Below, in pieces: positions 55,100-64,000 of a stretch of 64,000 nucleotides of DNA; within the stretch, counting starts at the first letter, position 1; every line of letters begins with the position of its first letter. The position numbers were made by a program, and so were the translations under genes. The notes beneath the pieces are model-generated. The model saw only the letters and a program-made list of their open reading frames with translations, had not been told where the DNA came from and searched no databases. The stretch comes from an uncultured Methanobrevibacter sp. (GTDB taxonomy: Archaea > Methanobacteriota > Methanobacteria > Methanobacteriales > Methanobacteriaceae): contig NZ_CALGFC010000065.1 of assembly GCF_937881195.1 (NCBI RefSeq), positions 1 to 64,000 of the forward strand, read 5' to 3'.

Positions 55100-55696
55100 T
55101 TATTTATTTTTAAGTTCCTTTTCAATCTTTTTAATTGCTTTATTAGCTGCTTTTTTGAAATCTTTGTCTTTTTCTTTTCTTCTAGCTTTTTTAATTGGTA
55201 TTATTGCTTCTTCGACACCCATATCTCCAAGAGCCCTTATAGCTGCAAGGCGAACACCCCAATCTTCCTCATTTAGCATTATTTCTTCAATATCATCAAT
55301 TTTATCTGTTGCTTTTAATTCGCCGAGAGACCTTACAGCAACTTTACGAACACCAAAATCCTCATCATGAATAGCTTTAGAGAAATAATCAACAGCTTTT
55401 TCACTACCAGAAGTTTTTAAAGCAAAAGAAGCAAAACGTTTGTACTCTCCTTCTTCATTATTTACCACTTCAAGAAGCTTATCAACAGGCTTTTCTCCCA
55501 TTTTTCCAAGATTTTCCGCAGCTTTATGTCTTACTGGAGTATTTTCATCATTCAAAGCTAATATTAAAGGTTCGATTACTTTTTCATCATCGATTCCCTC
55601 TAAACTATTAACCGCAAGTTTTCTTACTTCAACATCCTCATCAGCCAGTTTAGATATAGCTTCATCCATTGGCAATTTTTCTTGATCTTTAGTCAC
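55100..55696 (-). CDS. HEAT-repeat protein
   Basis: The 198-residue protein is made of about five PBS-lyase-type HEAT repeats: LADEDVEVRKLAVNSLEGI, LNDENTPVRHKAAENLGKMG, a KRFASFALKTSG unit, IHDEDFGVRKVAVRSLGEL and LNEEDWGVRLAAIRALGDMG. The ends are charged. Such proteins bind other proteins; some archaeal ones resemble phycocyanobilin lyase subunits but lack the substrate. Start is GTG 55,696 after GGTGAAATT. It is divergent from the Lhr helicase gene. Confidence 0.86.
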   Translation of the reverse strand: MTKDQEKLPMDEAISKLADEDVEVRKLAVNSLEGIDDEKVIEPLILALNDENTPVRHKAAENLGKMGEKPVDKLLEVVNNEEGEYKRFASFALKTSGSEKAVDYFSKAIHDEDFGVRKVAVRSLGELKATDKIDDIEEIMLNEEDWGVRLAAIRALGDMGVEEAIIPIKKARRKEKDKDFKKAANKAIKKIEKELKNK

Positions 55697-55892
55697 AATT
55701 TCACCATTAAATAATCAATTAGAAATAATATAATAATATAAATTTTATTTATTCATATATTTTATATATTTTAAATTTTTATTATATTAAAACTTATTTA
55801 TAATTAAAATAATCAAATTAAAATAGAATAAAAAAATAATAATAAAATTCAAATTATATGAATAATATAAATATATTAAATTATTATTATAT

Positions 55893-55946
55893 TAATGCAT
55901 TATTTTGTATAGTAATGCATTATTTTTATTATAGTAATGCATTATT
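55893..55946 (+). promoter_or_regulatory. three TAATGCATTATT copies before the helicase gene
   Basis: TAATGCATTATT occurs at 55,893-55,904, 55,913-55,924 and 55,935-55,946, at 20 and 22-bp spacing, each with the core palindrome AATGCATT. They end 36 bases before the Lhr start, in the promoter position, and look like a multi-site operator. The rest of the 286-base gap is AT-rich. Confidence 0.6.
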
Positions 55947-55982
55947 ATAGTAAGATATGAATTTTCATAATAGATAGATAAA

Positions 55983-58625
55983 ATGATAAAAAAACAAACA
56001 AAAGATTATTCTAAAAAGGAAATCTACAAAATTCTACACCCATGGGTAGTGGAATGGTTTGATAAAAAATTTGAAGATTTCACTCCATCTCAAAAAAAAG
56101 CAATTGTAGATATTCATGAAAGAAATAACGTATTAGTCTCATCTCCAACAGGATCTGGAAAAACATTAACTGCATTTTTATCTATTATAAGCGAATTAAC
56201 GACTCTTGCAGAAAAGAAAGAACTTGAAGATAAAGTTTATTGTATATACATATCTCCTCTAAAAGCACTAGATAATGATATTGAAAAAAACTTAGATGAA
56301 CCTCTAAAAGAAATAGAGAAGATAGCTATAAAAAATGGAGCTACCTATAAAAAAACTGAAAAAAAAATTGAAAAAGGGTTGGGAATCAGAAAAGCAGTTC
56401 GAACTGGAGATACAAGTCAATATGAAAGATCAAAGATGTTGAAAAAGCCTCCTCACATCTTGATTACAACTCCTGAAACATTATCGATTTTACTTGTAGC
56501 ACCTAAATTTAGAGAGAAATTAGCTAATGTGAAATATGTCATTATTGATGAAATTCATTCTTTAGCTGAAAATAAAAGAGGAGTTCATCTCAGTTTATCC
56601 CTTGAACGATTACAACATTTGATAGGAGGCTATACTAGAATTGGACTTTCTGCTACAGTATCTCCTCTTGAGAAAATAGCTAATTTTTTAGTTGGATATG
56701 AATATGGCCAAGAAAGAGATTGTCTTATTGTTGATGTAAATTATTTAAAAGAGTTAGATATGGAAGTATTGAGTCCAGTAGATGATATTGTAGTTGCAGA
56801 CTCAGAAGAAACTAGGCTTGCAATGTATAATCTTGTAGATGATTTAATAATAGAACATAAAACAACTTTAATTTTTACAAATACTCGTAGAGGAACAGAG
56901 AGTCTTGTTTACAATCTTAAAAAGATGTTTCCAGAAAATTATAATTCAACAAATATAATGGCACATCATTCATCTCTGTCAAAAGAAATTCGTCTTGAAG
57001 CAGAAGATAAATTGAAGGAAGGGAAACTTAAAGCTGTTGTTTCATCAACTTCCCTTGAACTTGGAATTGATATTGGTTATATTGACCTTGTTATACTTAT
57101 AAATTCTCCAAAATCTGTTTCTAGAGCACTTCAAAGAATTGGAAGAAGTGGACATAGATTGCATGATAAATCTAAAGGTAAAATAATTGTAACGGATAGA
57201 GATGATCTTGTGGAGTGCTCAATTCTTCTTAAAAATGCTAAAGAAGGAAGAATTGATAAAATTAAAATTCCCAAAAATGCTCTTGATGTTTTAGCCCAAC
57301 ATATTTATGGTATGAGTATTGAGAATCCTTGGGATATTGATTATGCATATGATGTTATTAAAAAGAGTTATTGTTACAAAGATTTAAATCGTGACGAATA
57401 TGAAGATGTTCTTAGCTATCTTGCAGGAGAATATGGTGAATTAGAAGAAAGATATGTTTATGCCAAAATATGGATTGATTATAAAAAGAATCAATTCGGT
57501 AAAAGAGGTAGATTAGCTAGAATGTTATATTCTACAAATGTTGGAACCATACCTGATAGTAGTGGTGTTGCTGTAAAGTGTGATGGTGAAGTTATCGGTA
57601 GGATTGAACAAGATTTTATGGAAAAACTTAAAAAAGGAGATACTTTTGTTCTCGGAGGAGGGATATACCGATTTAATTATGGCAGAGGTATGACCATTAA
57701 TGTTTCACCAGCAAGTGGACCCCCTACAATTCCTTCATGGTTTTCTGAACAACTTCCATTAGCATTTGATCTTGCATTAGATATTCAACGTTTTAGAGCA
57801 TTAATGGATGGAAAATTCGAATACAAGAGAACTAAAGAAGAAATTTTATCATTTTTAGATGAATATCTTTATGTTGATGATTTTGCAGCTAACTCTATCT
57901 ATGAATATTTTAAAGAACAGTATCTATATGCACAAATCCCAAGTAATAAAAAATTGTTAGTTGAATATTATACCGGCTTTGGTGGACGAAAATTCCTTAT
58001 ATTTCACTCACTCTTTGGAAGGCAAGTAAATGATGCTTTATCCCGTGCAATAGCTTATTTAATAGCTAAAAAAAGTAATATTGATATTACTATTTCAATA
58101 TCAGATAATGGATTTTATTTAAGTTCAGATAAAAGAATGGGTGGTTTGGAAGCATTTAAAAAATTAAGCTCTGAAAATTTAAGATCAATTCTTATAAATG
58201 CAATAAATAAGACTGAAACTTTAGCTAGTCGTTTTAGGCACTGTGCAGGAAGGTCTTTAATGACTTTAAGACGGTATAAAGGACATGATAAATCTGTTGG
58301 AAGACAGCAAGTTAGAGGAAAAATTTTACTTAAATTTGTAGAAGATATGGATGAAGATTTTTCAATTCTTAAAGAAGCTAGAAGAGAAGTTATTGAAGAT
58401 TTTATGGATGTTAAAAATGCAAAAAGAGTTATTCAATGGATAGAAAGTGGACAACTAGAGATAAAAACAATTAATACGCTTATTCCTTCCCCATTTGCAT
58501 TTAATCTTGTTTCACAAGGGTATTTGGATGTTTTATCCCAGAAAGATAGAGGAGAATTTTCAAAAAGAATGCATAAAGCTATTTTAGAAAAGATTAAGGA
58601 CCAGATAAAAGAGGAATATTATTAA
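55983..58625 (+). CDS. lhr: Lhr-type ATP-dependent helicase
   Basis: The 880-residue SF2 helicase has an N-terminal Q motif (FTPSQKKAIVDI), Walker A SSPTGSGKTLTAF (about 54-66), DEIH Walker B (IIDEIHSLAENKRGVH), SAT (GLSATVSPLEK), and motifs V and VI (SSTSLELGIDIGYIDLVI, then QRIGRSGHRLHDK). A winged-helix and Lhr-core region follow to the end. The size matches archaeal Lhr (Lhr-core without the long bacterial C-terminal extension). Lhr acts in repair and replication restart. ATG 55,983 has a weak ribosome-binding site. Confidence 0.92.
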   Translation: MIKKQTKDYSKKEIYKILHPWVVEWFDKKFEDFTPSQKKAIVDIHERNNVLVSSPTGSGKTLTAFLSIISELTTLAEKKELEDKVYCIYISPLKALDNDIEKNLDEPLKEIEKIAIKNGATYKKTEKKIEKGLGIRKAVRTGDTSQYERSKMLKKPPHILITTPETLSILLVAPKFREKLANVKYVIIDEIHSLAENKRGVHLSLSLERLQHLIGGYTRIGLSATVSPLEKIANFLVGYEYGQERDCLIVDVNYLKELDMEVLSPVDDIVVADSEETRLAMYNLVDDLIIEHKTTLIFTNTRRGTESLVYNLKKMFPENYNSTNIMAHHSSLSKEIRLEAEDKLKEGKLKAVVSSTSLELGIDIGYIDLVILINSPKSVSRALQRIGRSGHRLHDKSKGKIIVTDRDDLVECSILLKNAKEGRIDKIKIPKNALDVLAQHIYGMSIENPWDIDYAYDVIKKSYCYKDLNRDEYEDVLSYLAGEYGELEERYVYAKIWIDYKKNQFGKRGRLARMLYSTNVGTIPDSSGVAVKCDGEVIGRIEQDFMEKLKKGDTFVLGGGIYRFNYGRGMTINVSPASGPPTIPSWFSEQLPLAFDLALDIQRFRALMDGKFEYKRTKEEILSFLDEYLYVDDFAANSIYEYFKEQYLYAQIPSNKKLLVEYYTGFGGRKFLIFHSLFGRQVNDALSRAIAYLIAKKSNIDITISISDNGFYLSSDKRMGGLEAFKKLSSENLRSILINAINKTETLASRFRHCAGRSLMTLRRYKGHDKSVGRQQVRGKILLKFVEDMDEDFSILKEARREVIEDFMDVKNAKRVIQWIESGQLEIKTINTLIPSPFAFNLVSQGYLDVLSQKDRGEFSKRMHKAILEKIKDQIKEEYY

Positions 58626-59343
58626 TAAACACCATAAAAATTGGTCATAAATAACAACATAAAATTGATTATAAATATTAAAATATACTAATGTTAATCG
58701 ATATGTATGTTCGTTCTTATTGGAAAGATTTAAATAATAATATGTACAAAATATCATTAGTAGGAAATATATTTCCTAGTGGATGATTTTATTTTATAAA
58801 CAACCTCAAAAACATAAAAACAAATATAGTCAAAAAGAGTCTAGAATTAAACAAAGAAACATTGAAAATCAAAAAAGAATACATTAAGCATTAAAACAAA
58901 GAATAAAACTCAAAATTTTTAGGAAAATATATAAACCTACAAAAAACTTCATAAAGGTAAAAAATACATATTTTCTAATCTTAATGGGGAGAATTAATCC
59001 TCTACTCCCCTTTAAGAACAAATATTATAATTTCATGGATAATTTATTAAAAGTTTTTTAAAATAATTTAATAAATATTTTTAAATAATTTTTATGATAT
59101 GTATTTTTAAATAATTATTTTTATACCCACAATATTCTTTTATAGATATACTATTTTTAAATAACTATCTTTATACATACACTATTTTTTTATACATAAA
59201 CTATTCTTAAATAAAAATTATTTTTTAATTGATTAAAATAGTAGCATTAATAACCAAATTATATCCTAGAAAAAATTAGAATGTTTATATTAATACATAC
59301 ATAATAACAAAAAATAAATATTTTAAAAATAATATAAAATATC
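58626..59343. other. intergenic region with two GC-bearing hairpins
   Basis: The 718 bases contain no ORF. A hairpin lies at 58,753-58,787 (ATCAT, a perfect TAGGAAATATATTTCCTA at 58,761-58,778, ATGAT), and a second, GGGGAG-N13-CTCCCC, at 58,986-59,010, is the most GC-rich spot in this part of the window. They could belong to a small RNA or terminators; I see no known RNA family. Confidence 0.5.
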
Positions 59344-59814
59344 ATGAATATCCTAATAACCTATTACTCAAGAACACATATAACAGAAAAAGTAGCACTT
59401 AAATTAAAAGAAGAGTTGAATTGTGATTTAGAACAGATAATTGATAAAAAAAATCGTTCTAGTTTCTTTTCTTACATAAAATCAGGTTTTGAAGCTGCAA
59501 GAAAGATTCCTGCAGATATAGAAGAAACTGAAAAAAATCCCAATGAATATGATTTAGTTATCATTGGAACGCCTGTTTGGTCAGGAAGTATGTCAACTCC
59601 TATTTTAACTTATTTGAAACAAAATAAAGATAATTTTAATAATGTTGCATTTTTCTGTACATGTGGAGGAAATGAAGGGAAAACTTTTGTTAATATGGAA
59701 GAATTATTATCTAAAAAACCATTAAATACACTTTCCATGAACAAAAAAGATGTTGAATCTTCATTTGATTCCATGGTAACTGAATTTGTTGAAGATATAA
59801 AAAATAATAATTAA
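59344..59814 (+). CDS. flavodoxin
   Basis: The 156-residue protein has the flavodoxin fold: N-terminal FMN-binding YYSRTHITEK (normally xSxTGxT, here SRTHIT), YDLVIIGTPVWSGSMSTP (second FMN loop) and FFCTCGGNEGKTF near the C-terminus. It carries low-potential electrons with FMN. The nearest homologues are the flavodoxin-like proteins of methanogens. It begins at ATG 59,344 without a clear ribosome-binding site and precedes the NfeD gene by 72 bases. Confidence 0.88.
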   Translation: MNILITYYSRTHITEKVALKLKEELNCDLEQIIDKKNRSSFFSYIKSGFEAARKIPADIEETEKNPNEYDLVIIGTPVWSGSMSTPILTYLKQNKDNFNNVAFFCTCGGNEGKTFVNMEELLSKKPLNTLSMNKKDVESSFDSMVTEFVEDIKNNN

Positions 59815-59886
59815 TTATCTAATAAAAAAGGATTTATTCAAAATAAATCCATATAGTTAATTTATTAGAAATATTAAAGGGAAAAA

Positions 59887-60324
59887 ATGATAACATTTTC
59901 ATTGGAATTTTGGATAATTTTAGCTGCAATATGCTTACTCCTAGAATTAATAACCGGTGGTTTCTACTTGATGTCAGTGGGTATTGGAGGAATTGCAGCT
60001 ACAATTTCAAATTATATGGGATTTGATCCAATTACTCAGTTGATATTTTTTGCAGTTTTCACAATCATCTTCCTAATTATATCTAGACCTCTAGCTAAAA
60101 AATTAACAAAAGGATCACCCTCAAAAAAAGCTACTACTGATCGTTTTATTGGACAAAAAGGAATGGTTATAGAAGCTATTGATTCTGAAAATTCTGGAAT
60201 GATAAAAATATCTGGAGAACTTTGGAGAGCAAGATCTGAGGATAGTATTGATGTGGGAGAGGAAATAGTAGTCAGTGATGTTAAAGGAGTTAGACTAATA
60301 GTCAAAAAAGTGGATGAAAAATAA
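59887..60324 (+). CDS. NfeD-family membrane protein
   Basis: A 145-residue protein with three N-terminal membrane helices (about 5-65) and a C-terminal OB-fold NfeD domain: RFIGQKGMVIEAIDSENSGM, GELWRARSEDSIDVGEEIVV and DVKGVRLIVKK. Short NfeD proteins without the protease domain form a module with stomatin homologues, which here is the next gene (62 bases on). ATG 59,887 follows AAAGGGAAAAA. Confidence 0.92.
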   Translation: MITFSLEFWIILAAICLLLELITGGFYLMSVGIGGIAATISNYMGFDPITQLIFFAVFTIIFLIISRPLAKKLTKGSPSKKATTDRFIGQKGMVIEAIDSENSGMIKISGELWRARSEDSIDVGEEIVVSDVKGVRLIVKKVDEK

Positions 60325-60386
60325 AAAAGTTATAGTGCAATGATATAATAAAAATAATAAGTTAATAGGGCAATAGGAGAATAAAA

Positions 60387-61388
60387 ATGAATTATTTAAT
60401 AATAGTTATCATCCTAATAGTTATAGTATTTGTTTTAGCATTTAAATCTGTTAAAATATTAAGACCATATGAAAAAGGTGTTGTTGAAAGATTTGGTAAA
60501 TATCAAAGAACTGTTACAAGCGGTTTAATATTTATGATTCCTTTCATTGAATCTATAAGAAAAGTAGATCTTCGTGAACAAGTAGTAGATGTTCCACCAC
60601 AAGAAGTCATAACAAAAGATAACACAGTGGTAATAGTAGATTGTGTAATATTTTATGAAGTAACTGACCCGTTTAATGCGGTTTACAATGTTGTAAACTT
60701 TTATCAAGCCATAACCAAATTAGCCCAAACAAACCTTAGGAATATTATTGGAGACCTTGAACTTGATCAAACACTTACTTCAAGAGAAATGATAAATACC
60801 CATTTAAGAGAAGTTCTTGATGAAGCAACCGATAAATGGGGAACTAGAGTTGTTAGAGTAGAAATTCAACGAATTGAACCTCCAACAGATATTGTAGATG
60901 CAATGAGTAAACAGATGAAAGCTGAAAGAATGAAACGTGCGGCAATTCTTGAAGCTGAAGGTTATAAACAATCAGAGATTAAAAAAGCAGAGGGAGACAA
61001 ACAAGCAGCTATCCTCGAGGCTGAAGGTCAAGCAGAAGCTATTAAAAAAGTTGCTGAGGCTCAAAAATATGAGGAAATAGCTATTGCAGAAGGTCAAGCA
61101 GAAGCTACAATAGATGTTTATGAGGCTATACACAAAGGAAATCCTACTAATGATTTAATAGCAATTAAATATTTAGAAGCCCTTGAAAAAGTAGCTGATG
61201 GAAACTCAACAAAAATATTCCTCCCTGCAGAAATGTCTGGAATACTTGGTTCTATTGGAGGAATAGCTGAATTATTTAATGATGAAGATATCCATAAAAA
61301 AGAAAATATATCAAAAAAAGATAATGATGAAATGGATAATATAATGAAAAAAGTTGAAAAACAATCAAAAGAAATCAAAAAACCATAA
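60387..61388 (+). CDS. SPFH/stomatin-family membrane protein (QmcA-like)
   Basis: The 333-residue protein starts with one hydrophobic helix, then the SPFH/band-7 domain (VKILRPYEKGVVERFGKYQR, VVDVPPQEVITKDN, FYEVTDPFNAVYNV, TLTSREMINTHLREVLDE and VVRVEIQRIEPP). A coiled coil with EAEGYKQSEIKKAEGDKQAA and EAEGQAEAI repeats and an acidic tail follow. Stomatins build membrane microdomains and often act with NfeD. ATG 60,387 follows AATAGGAGAATAAAA. Confidence 0.94.
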   Translation: MNYLIIVIILIVIVFVLAFKSVKILRPYEKGVVERFGKYQRTVTSGLIFMIPFIESIRKVDLREQVVDVPPQEVITKDNTVVIVDCVIFYEVTDPFNAVYNVVNFYQAITKLAQTNLRNIIGDLELDQTLTSREMINTHLREVLDEATDKWGTRVVRVEIQRIEPPTDIVDAMSKQMKAERMKRAAILEAEGYKQSEIKKAEGDKQAAILEAEGQAEAIKKVAEAQKYEEIAIAEGQAEATIDVYEAIHKGNPTNDLIAIKYLEALEKVADGNSTKIFLPAEMSGILGSIGGIAELFNDEDIHKKENISKKDNDEMDNIMKKVEKQSKEIKKP

Positions 61389-61424
61389 AATAAATTAAAC
61401 CAAAAAATTTTAGGAGATAAAAAA

Positions 61425-61679
61425 ATGGGGGAATTATTGGAATTGCCAAACATTGGGAAAGTTGTTGAAGCCCAATTGAATGAAATTGGAATAAATAACA
61501 TTGAAGAACTAGAAAATATAGGTTCAAAAGAAGCTTGGCTATGTATAAAAGAGATAGATAGTTCTGCATGTTATAATCGGCTTTGTGGATTAGAAGGAGC
61601 AATACAGAGAGTTAGATGGCATGACCTTTCAAAAAAAGATAAAAAAGACCTAAAAAACTTTTATTCAAACCATAAATAA
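61425..61679 (+). CDS. TfoX C-terminal domain protein
   Basis: The 84-residue protein is a stand-alone TfoX_C domain: LPNIGKVVEAQLNEIGINNI resembles a helix-hairpin-helix start, followed by ACYNRLCGLEGAIQRVRW (CYNRLCGLEGAIQRVRW is the family signature) and a Lys-rich end. In bacteria, TfoX is a competence regulator with an extra N-terminal domain; the free C-terminal domain of archaea has unknown function. ATG 61,425 follows TAGGAGATAAAAAA, 36 bases after the stomatin stop, so it is probably in the same operon. Confidence 0.88.
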   Translation: MGELLELPNIGKVVEAQLNEIGINNIEELENIGSKEAWLCIKEIDSSACYNRLCGLEGAIQRVRWHDLSKKDKKDLKNFYSNHK

Positions 61680-61943
61680 TTTTTAATATAATAAACTAAT
61701 ACATATGATGAAAAAAATTAGTATATGATATACAAAATTTCAATAAATAATAGAGAAATGTGTTAGAAATATAAATGTGTTGGAAAACAAGACAAAAATT
61801 TAAATATTTATTACTAACCATTCAATCATAATCCAAAATTATATTTAATATTATTAACATAATATAAAGTATTTAAGAGTGTTCTATTTAAAATTCTTTT
61901 TAATAATAAAGAACACTTTAAAAAAAATAAATTAGGTGATTTT

Positions 61944-62294
61944 ATGGTAAAATGGGGAGCAGTAATTATAGGATTCATATTAGCAGTTATAGTTAAGTCC
62001 TTAGCAATGGGATGGGTATTAGAAACAATTGGATTGTTGATTATTGGATTTATTGTAGGTTATATAGCTAAAGAAGGTGCGTTCGGAGGAATGGTTAATG
62101 CTGCAGTAGCAGGTTCCTTAGGAACTATCATTGCCGCAATACTTTTTACAATAATAGGACTATTCGGTGGATTAACTGGATTTGTAATTTTCGGATTCGC
62201 AGGATTAATAGCAGTTATAGTAAACTTAATCTATTATGCCATAATAATGGGAATAACTGGAGCAATAGGTGGGTCAATAGCGGGAGATAGCTAG
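61944..62294 (+). CDS. four-helix glycine-rich membrane protein (DUF5518-like)
   Basis: A 116-residue protein made of four hydrophobic helices rich in Gly and Ala (for example LIIGFIVGYIAKEGAFGGMV and GLFGGLTGFVIFGFAGLIAV), ending with IGGSIAGDS. The pattern fits archaeal DUF5518 proteins of methanogens, whose function is unknown. ATG 61,944 follows TTAGGTGATTTT, a textbook site. The 264-base upstream gap is AT-rich. Confidence 0.72.
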   Translation: MVKWGAVIIGFILAVIVKSLAMGWVLETIGLLIIGFIVGYIAKEGAFGGMVNAAVAGSLGTIIAAILFTIIGLFGGLTGFVIFGFAGLIAVIVNLIYYAIIMGITGAIGGSIAGDS

Positions 62295-62590
62295 TATAAA
62301 TTAAGAGAATCAACAAAAAAATTAAATTAAGAAAAAATATTAATAGAAAATACTAATAGAAAATATTAATAGAATTTTCCAATTTTTTATTAATTATTTT
62401 TATTATTTTTATTTTTAATTTATTTATTATTTTTACTCATTTTTTTTGTATTTTTTTCCAATTTATTAATTATTTTACTACTATTTTATATAATCCATTA
62501 ATTTGTTGTCAACTTTTATAATATTTAACTTTTATTTCTTATTTTTAATATAATAAATAACCTTATATTTTAGCTTAATAAAAATTATTA

Positions 62591-63007
62591 CTATCTATTC
62601 TTCTTATTTTTCTTTTTTTTACCTTTTCCAATAGATTCCTTTCTTATTTTTTCTTCAATAGCCTTTTTTCTACTTTCACTAAAATAAAATCCAGTGAACC
62701 CACAAAAAGCACCTATAGCTAAAAAAGATATTAATATTAGAAAAGTAATATTTTCTCCAGTTATCGGACCAAGTCTTTGAAAGAAGATAGTAGCTATAAA
62801 TAAAGGCAAAGTTCCAATTGCCCCTAATATAATTGCTTGAATTTTGTTTTGAGAACCATAACCAATATATAAAAGTCCTGCTGATGAAAATATCAATAAT
62901 GCATCTAATTTATATTCCACACCTATAGCAACTATAAAAGCAAATAATGCTGCTCCAATAATAAAAGATTTTAAGTTTAAATTTTTATATATATCTTCAA
63001 ATTTCAT
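62591..63007 (-). CDS. four-helix membrane protein with Lys-rich tail
   Basis: The 138-residue protein has four hydrophobic helices (about 13-32, 33-50, 55-75, 85-108) and a strongly basic C-terminus (EEKIRKESIGKGKKKKNKKN). I do not recognise the family. ATG 63,007 follows GGGTGATTAA. It converges with the DUF5518-like gene; the gap between has AT-rich terminator-like runs. Confidence 0.65.
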   Translation of the reverse strand: MKFEDIYKNLNLKSFIIGAALFAFIVAIGVEYKLDALLIFSSAGLLYIGYGSQNKIQAIILGAIGTLPLFIATIFFQRLGPITGENITFLILISFLAIGAFCGFTGFYFSESRKKAIEEKIRKESIGKGKKKKNKKNR

Positions 63008-63464
63008 TTAATCACCCACACACTAATAAAAATAATGAAATAATGATGCACATTTGATAAATTTCATTAAGATTACTTTCTATTCCAATTAGTTTTATAT
63101 AAATTATTTTTATTTAATTTAATACTATTTTAACATTTATTTATTATAATAATTTCTATTTAATTTTTATAAAAATTAGGAATTAAAATTTAAAAAATAG
63201 TAAAATAAAAAGATAAGTAAAGAATAGTATTCATAAGGTAATAAATTTAGCAAAAAAATAAAAAAAATATTAGAAATATAATAAAATCTATTGAAAATTA
63301 AAAAACTTTGAAGTCATGAAAAACTGCTAAAATATAATAAAATATAATAAAATCTACTAAAAAATATTAAAAACTATGAAAATTAGAAATAAAACCAAAA
63401 TAAAAGATAAAAATAATAAAAAAGTAAAAAATAACATTAATAACTAAAAATTAGTTACTTAGTT
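63008..63464. repeat. intergenic stretch with AAAATATAATA repeats
   Basis: AATATAATAAAATCTACT/AATATAATAAAATCTATT-type units recur around 63,275-63,370, with the decamer AAAATATAAT in tandem near 63,329-63,350. No gene is seen in the 457 bases. Confidence 0.5.
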
Positions 63465-64000
63465 TTATGTTATTATCTTTTCAATTCCGCCATCTTTGAT
63501 AGCAGTTTTTATCTCACGAGCAACTCTTCTACCCATACTCATTGGTTCACCATATGTAAGATAACTATAAGAAGAACCATTCATAAATGTATTTGTTCCA
63601 CCATCAGTTCTTGCACTAATTTCAAACACTATTACTTCTAAATCATCATTAACAAGAGTTTGCATACAGAATGGACCATTCATTCCTGGAGAAACTAATT
63701 TTGAAGCAGCTTTAACTAATTTATCTCCAATTTCAAATACTTGTGGAAGAAGAGACTCCCTCATAACTACTGGATGATTACCAGTTATAACATAAGAAGG
63801 ATCAAGATTAACATCAATTTGGTCTTTAGCTGGCATTCTGACTAAGCCATCAATACTTGATTCATAACGGCTGTCAACACCCATAAGTTCAACTTCATCA
63901 TTTAAAGCTGAGTAAAAATAGTGTATACAATAGTTACATCCAGTAACATATTCTTCAATGTGTGCTTGTGCAACATCTTCATCTTCAATCCAATTTCTTG
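63465..64000 (-). CDS. purP: formate-dependent IMP synthesis enzyme PurP (partial)
   Basis: The C-terminal about 178 residues of PurP, which ligates formate to AICAR with ATP in archaeal purine synthesis. The frame is open to the window edge and the 5' end is missing. Visible pieces are NWIEDEDVAQAHIEEYVTG, CNYCIHYFYSALNDEVELMG, MGVDSRYESSIDGLVRMPAK, NGPFCMQTLVNDDLEVIVFE and ISARTDGGTNTFMNGSSYSY, the last being the ATP-grasp end with the conserved Arg-Thr-Asp-Gly-Gly. An internal ATG at 63,884 is not the start. Confidence 0.93.
   Translation of the reverse strand, partial: RNWIEDEDVAQAHIEEYVTGCNYCIHYFYSALNDEVELMGVDSRYESSIDGLVRMPAKDQIDVNLDPSYVITGNHPVVMRESLLPQVFEIGDKLVKAASKLVSPGMNGPFCMQTLVNDDLEVIVFEISARTDGGTNTFMNGSSYSYLTYGEPMSMGRRVAREIKTAIKDGGIEKIIT

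Noticed and set aside
58680..58800. C/D box guide RNA around GGATGATTTT
   Set aside because: No box D (CTGA) or second box pair at suitable distances was found.
1..64000. tRNA, rRNA or CRISPR arrays
   Set aside because: No GC-rich cloverleaf with a TTCRANNC loop, no rRNA-like segment and no regularly spaced repeats with unique spacers were seen.

Overview
The window is very AT-rich archaeal DNA that reads like a Methanobrevibacter-type methanogen (order Methanobacteriales). The support is a 2-phosphoglycerate kinase, a polyferredoxin of the formylmethanofuran dehydrogenase type, a protein with pseudomurein-binding-type repeats, a large parallel beta-helix adhesin-like protein with a C-terminal anchor, a nicotianamine synthase-like protein, formate-dependent PurP, NucS and RNase Z. 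Start codons are ATG, TTG and GTG, usually after GGAGG or GGTGAT ribosome-binding sites. I found no rRNA, tRNA or CRISPR array.

Left chromosomal part (1-29.8 kb). Housekeeping genes come first: 2-phosphoglycerate kinase, a ZPR1-like zinc protein, NadA, an MscS channel, RNase Z, NadC, a VOC protein, a MetX-like hydrolase, a ferredoxin, NucS, MntP, a polyferredoxin pair, a GNAT acetyltransferase, the nicotianamine synthase-like protein and a TMEM175-like protein. A cell-surface stretch follows: the 1000-residue adhesin, two small secreted proteins, a double-receiver/glycosyltransferase fusion, small membrane proteins and a pseudomurein-binding-repeat protein. Two or three secreted or soluble proteins have a good Shine-Dalgarno site followed by ATC or ATT where ATG is expected.

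Integrated element (29,797-51,360). A 92-bp perfect direct repeat bounds about 21.5 kb. The right copy is the 3' end of an intact protein-coding gene (51,272-51,868, minus strand). The left copy is an orphan fragment of the same 3' end. Just inside the right copy lie a 400-residue tyrosine integrase and an SF3-type replication helicase. This is the attL/attR signature of an element integrated in the 3' end of a protein gene. Its cargo is defence-like: a HamA-HamB (Hachiman-type) nuclease/helicase pair with a C-terminal HIRAN domain, a TIR-STAND NTPase, an HNH-like protein, a membrane-anchored GIY-YIG protein and a second, catalytic-domain-only tyrosine recombinase. It also carries a run of small secreted or membrane zinc-ribbon/PepSY proteins facing a winged-helix regulator.

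Right chromosomal part (51.3-64 kb). It holds the target gene and a cysteine-rich paralogue, a nitrilase-family amidase, a PPOX/NimA-like flavoprotein, a HEAT-repeat protein, an Lhr-type helicase, a flavodoxin, an NfeD-stomatin pair, a TfoX-C domain protein, small membrane proteins and a PurP gene running off the window. Candidate operators stand out: 17-bp palindromes shared by the nicotianamine synthase upstream region and the element, two DtxR/IdeR-like boxes, and three spaced copies of a 12-bp motif in the Lhr promoter.
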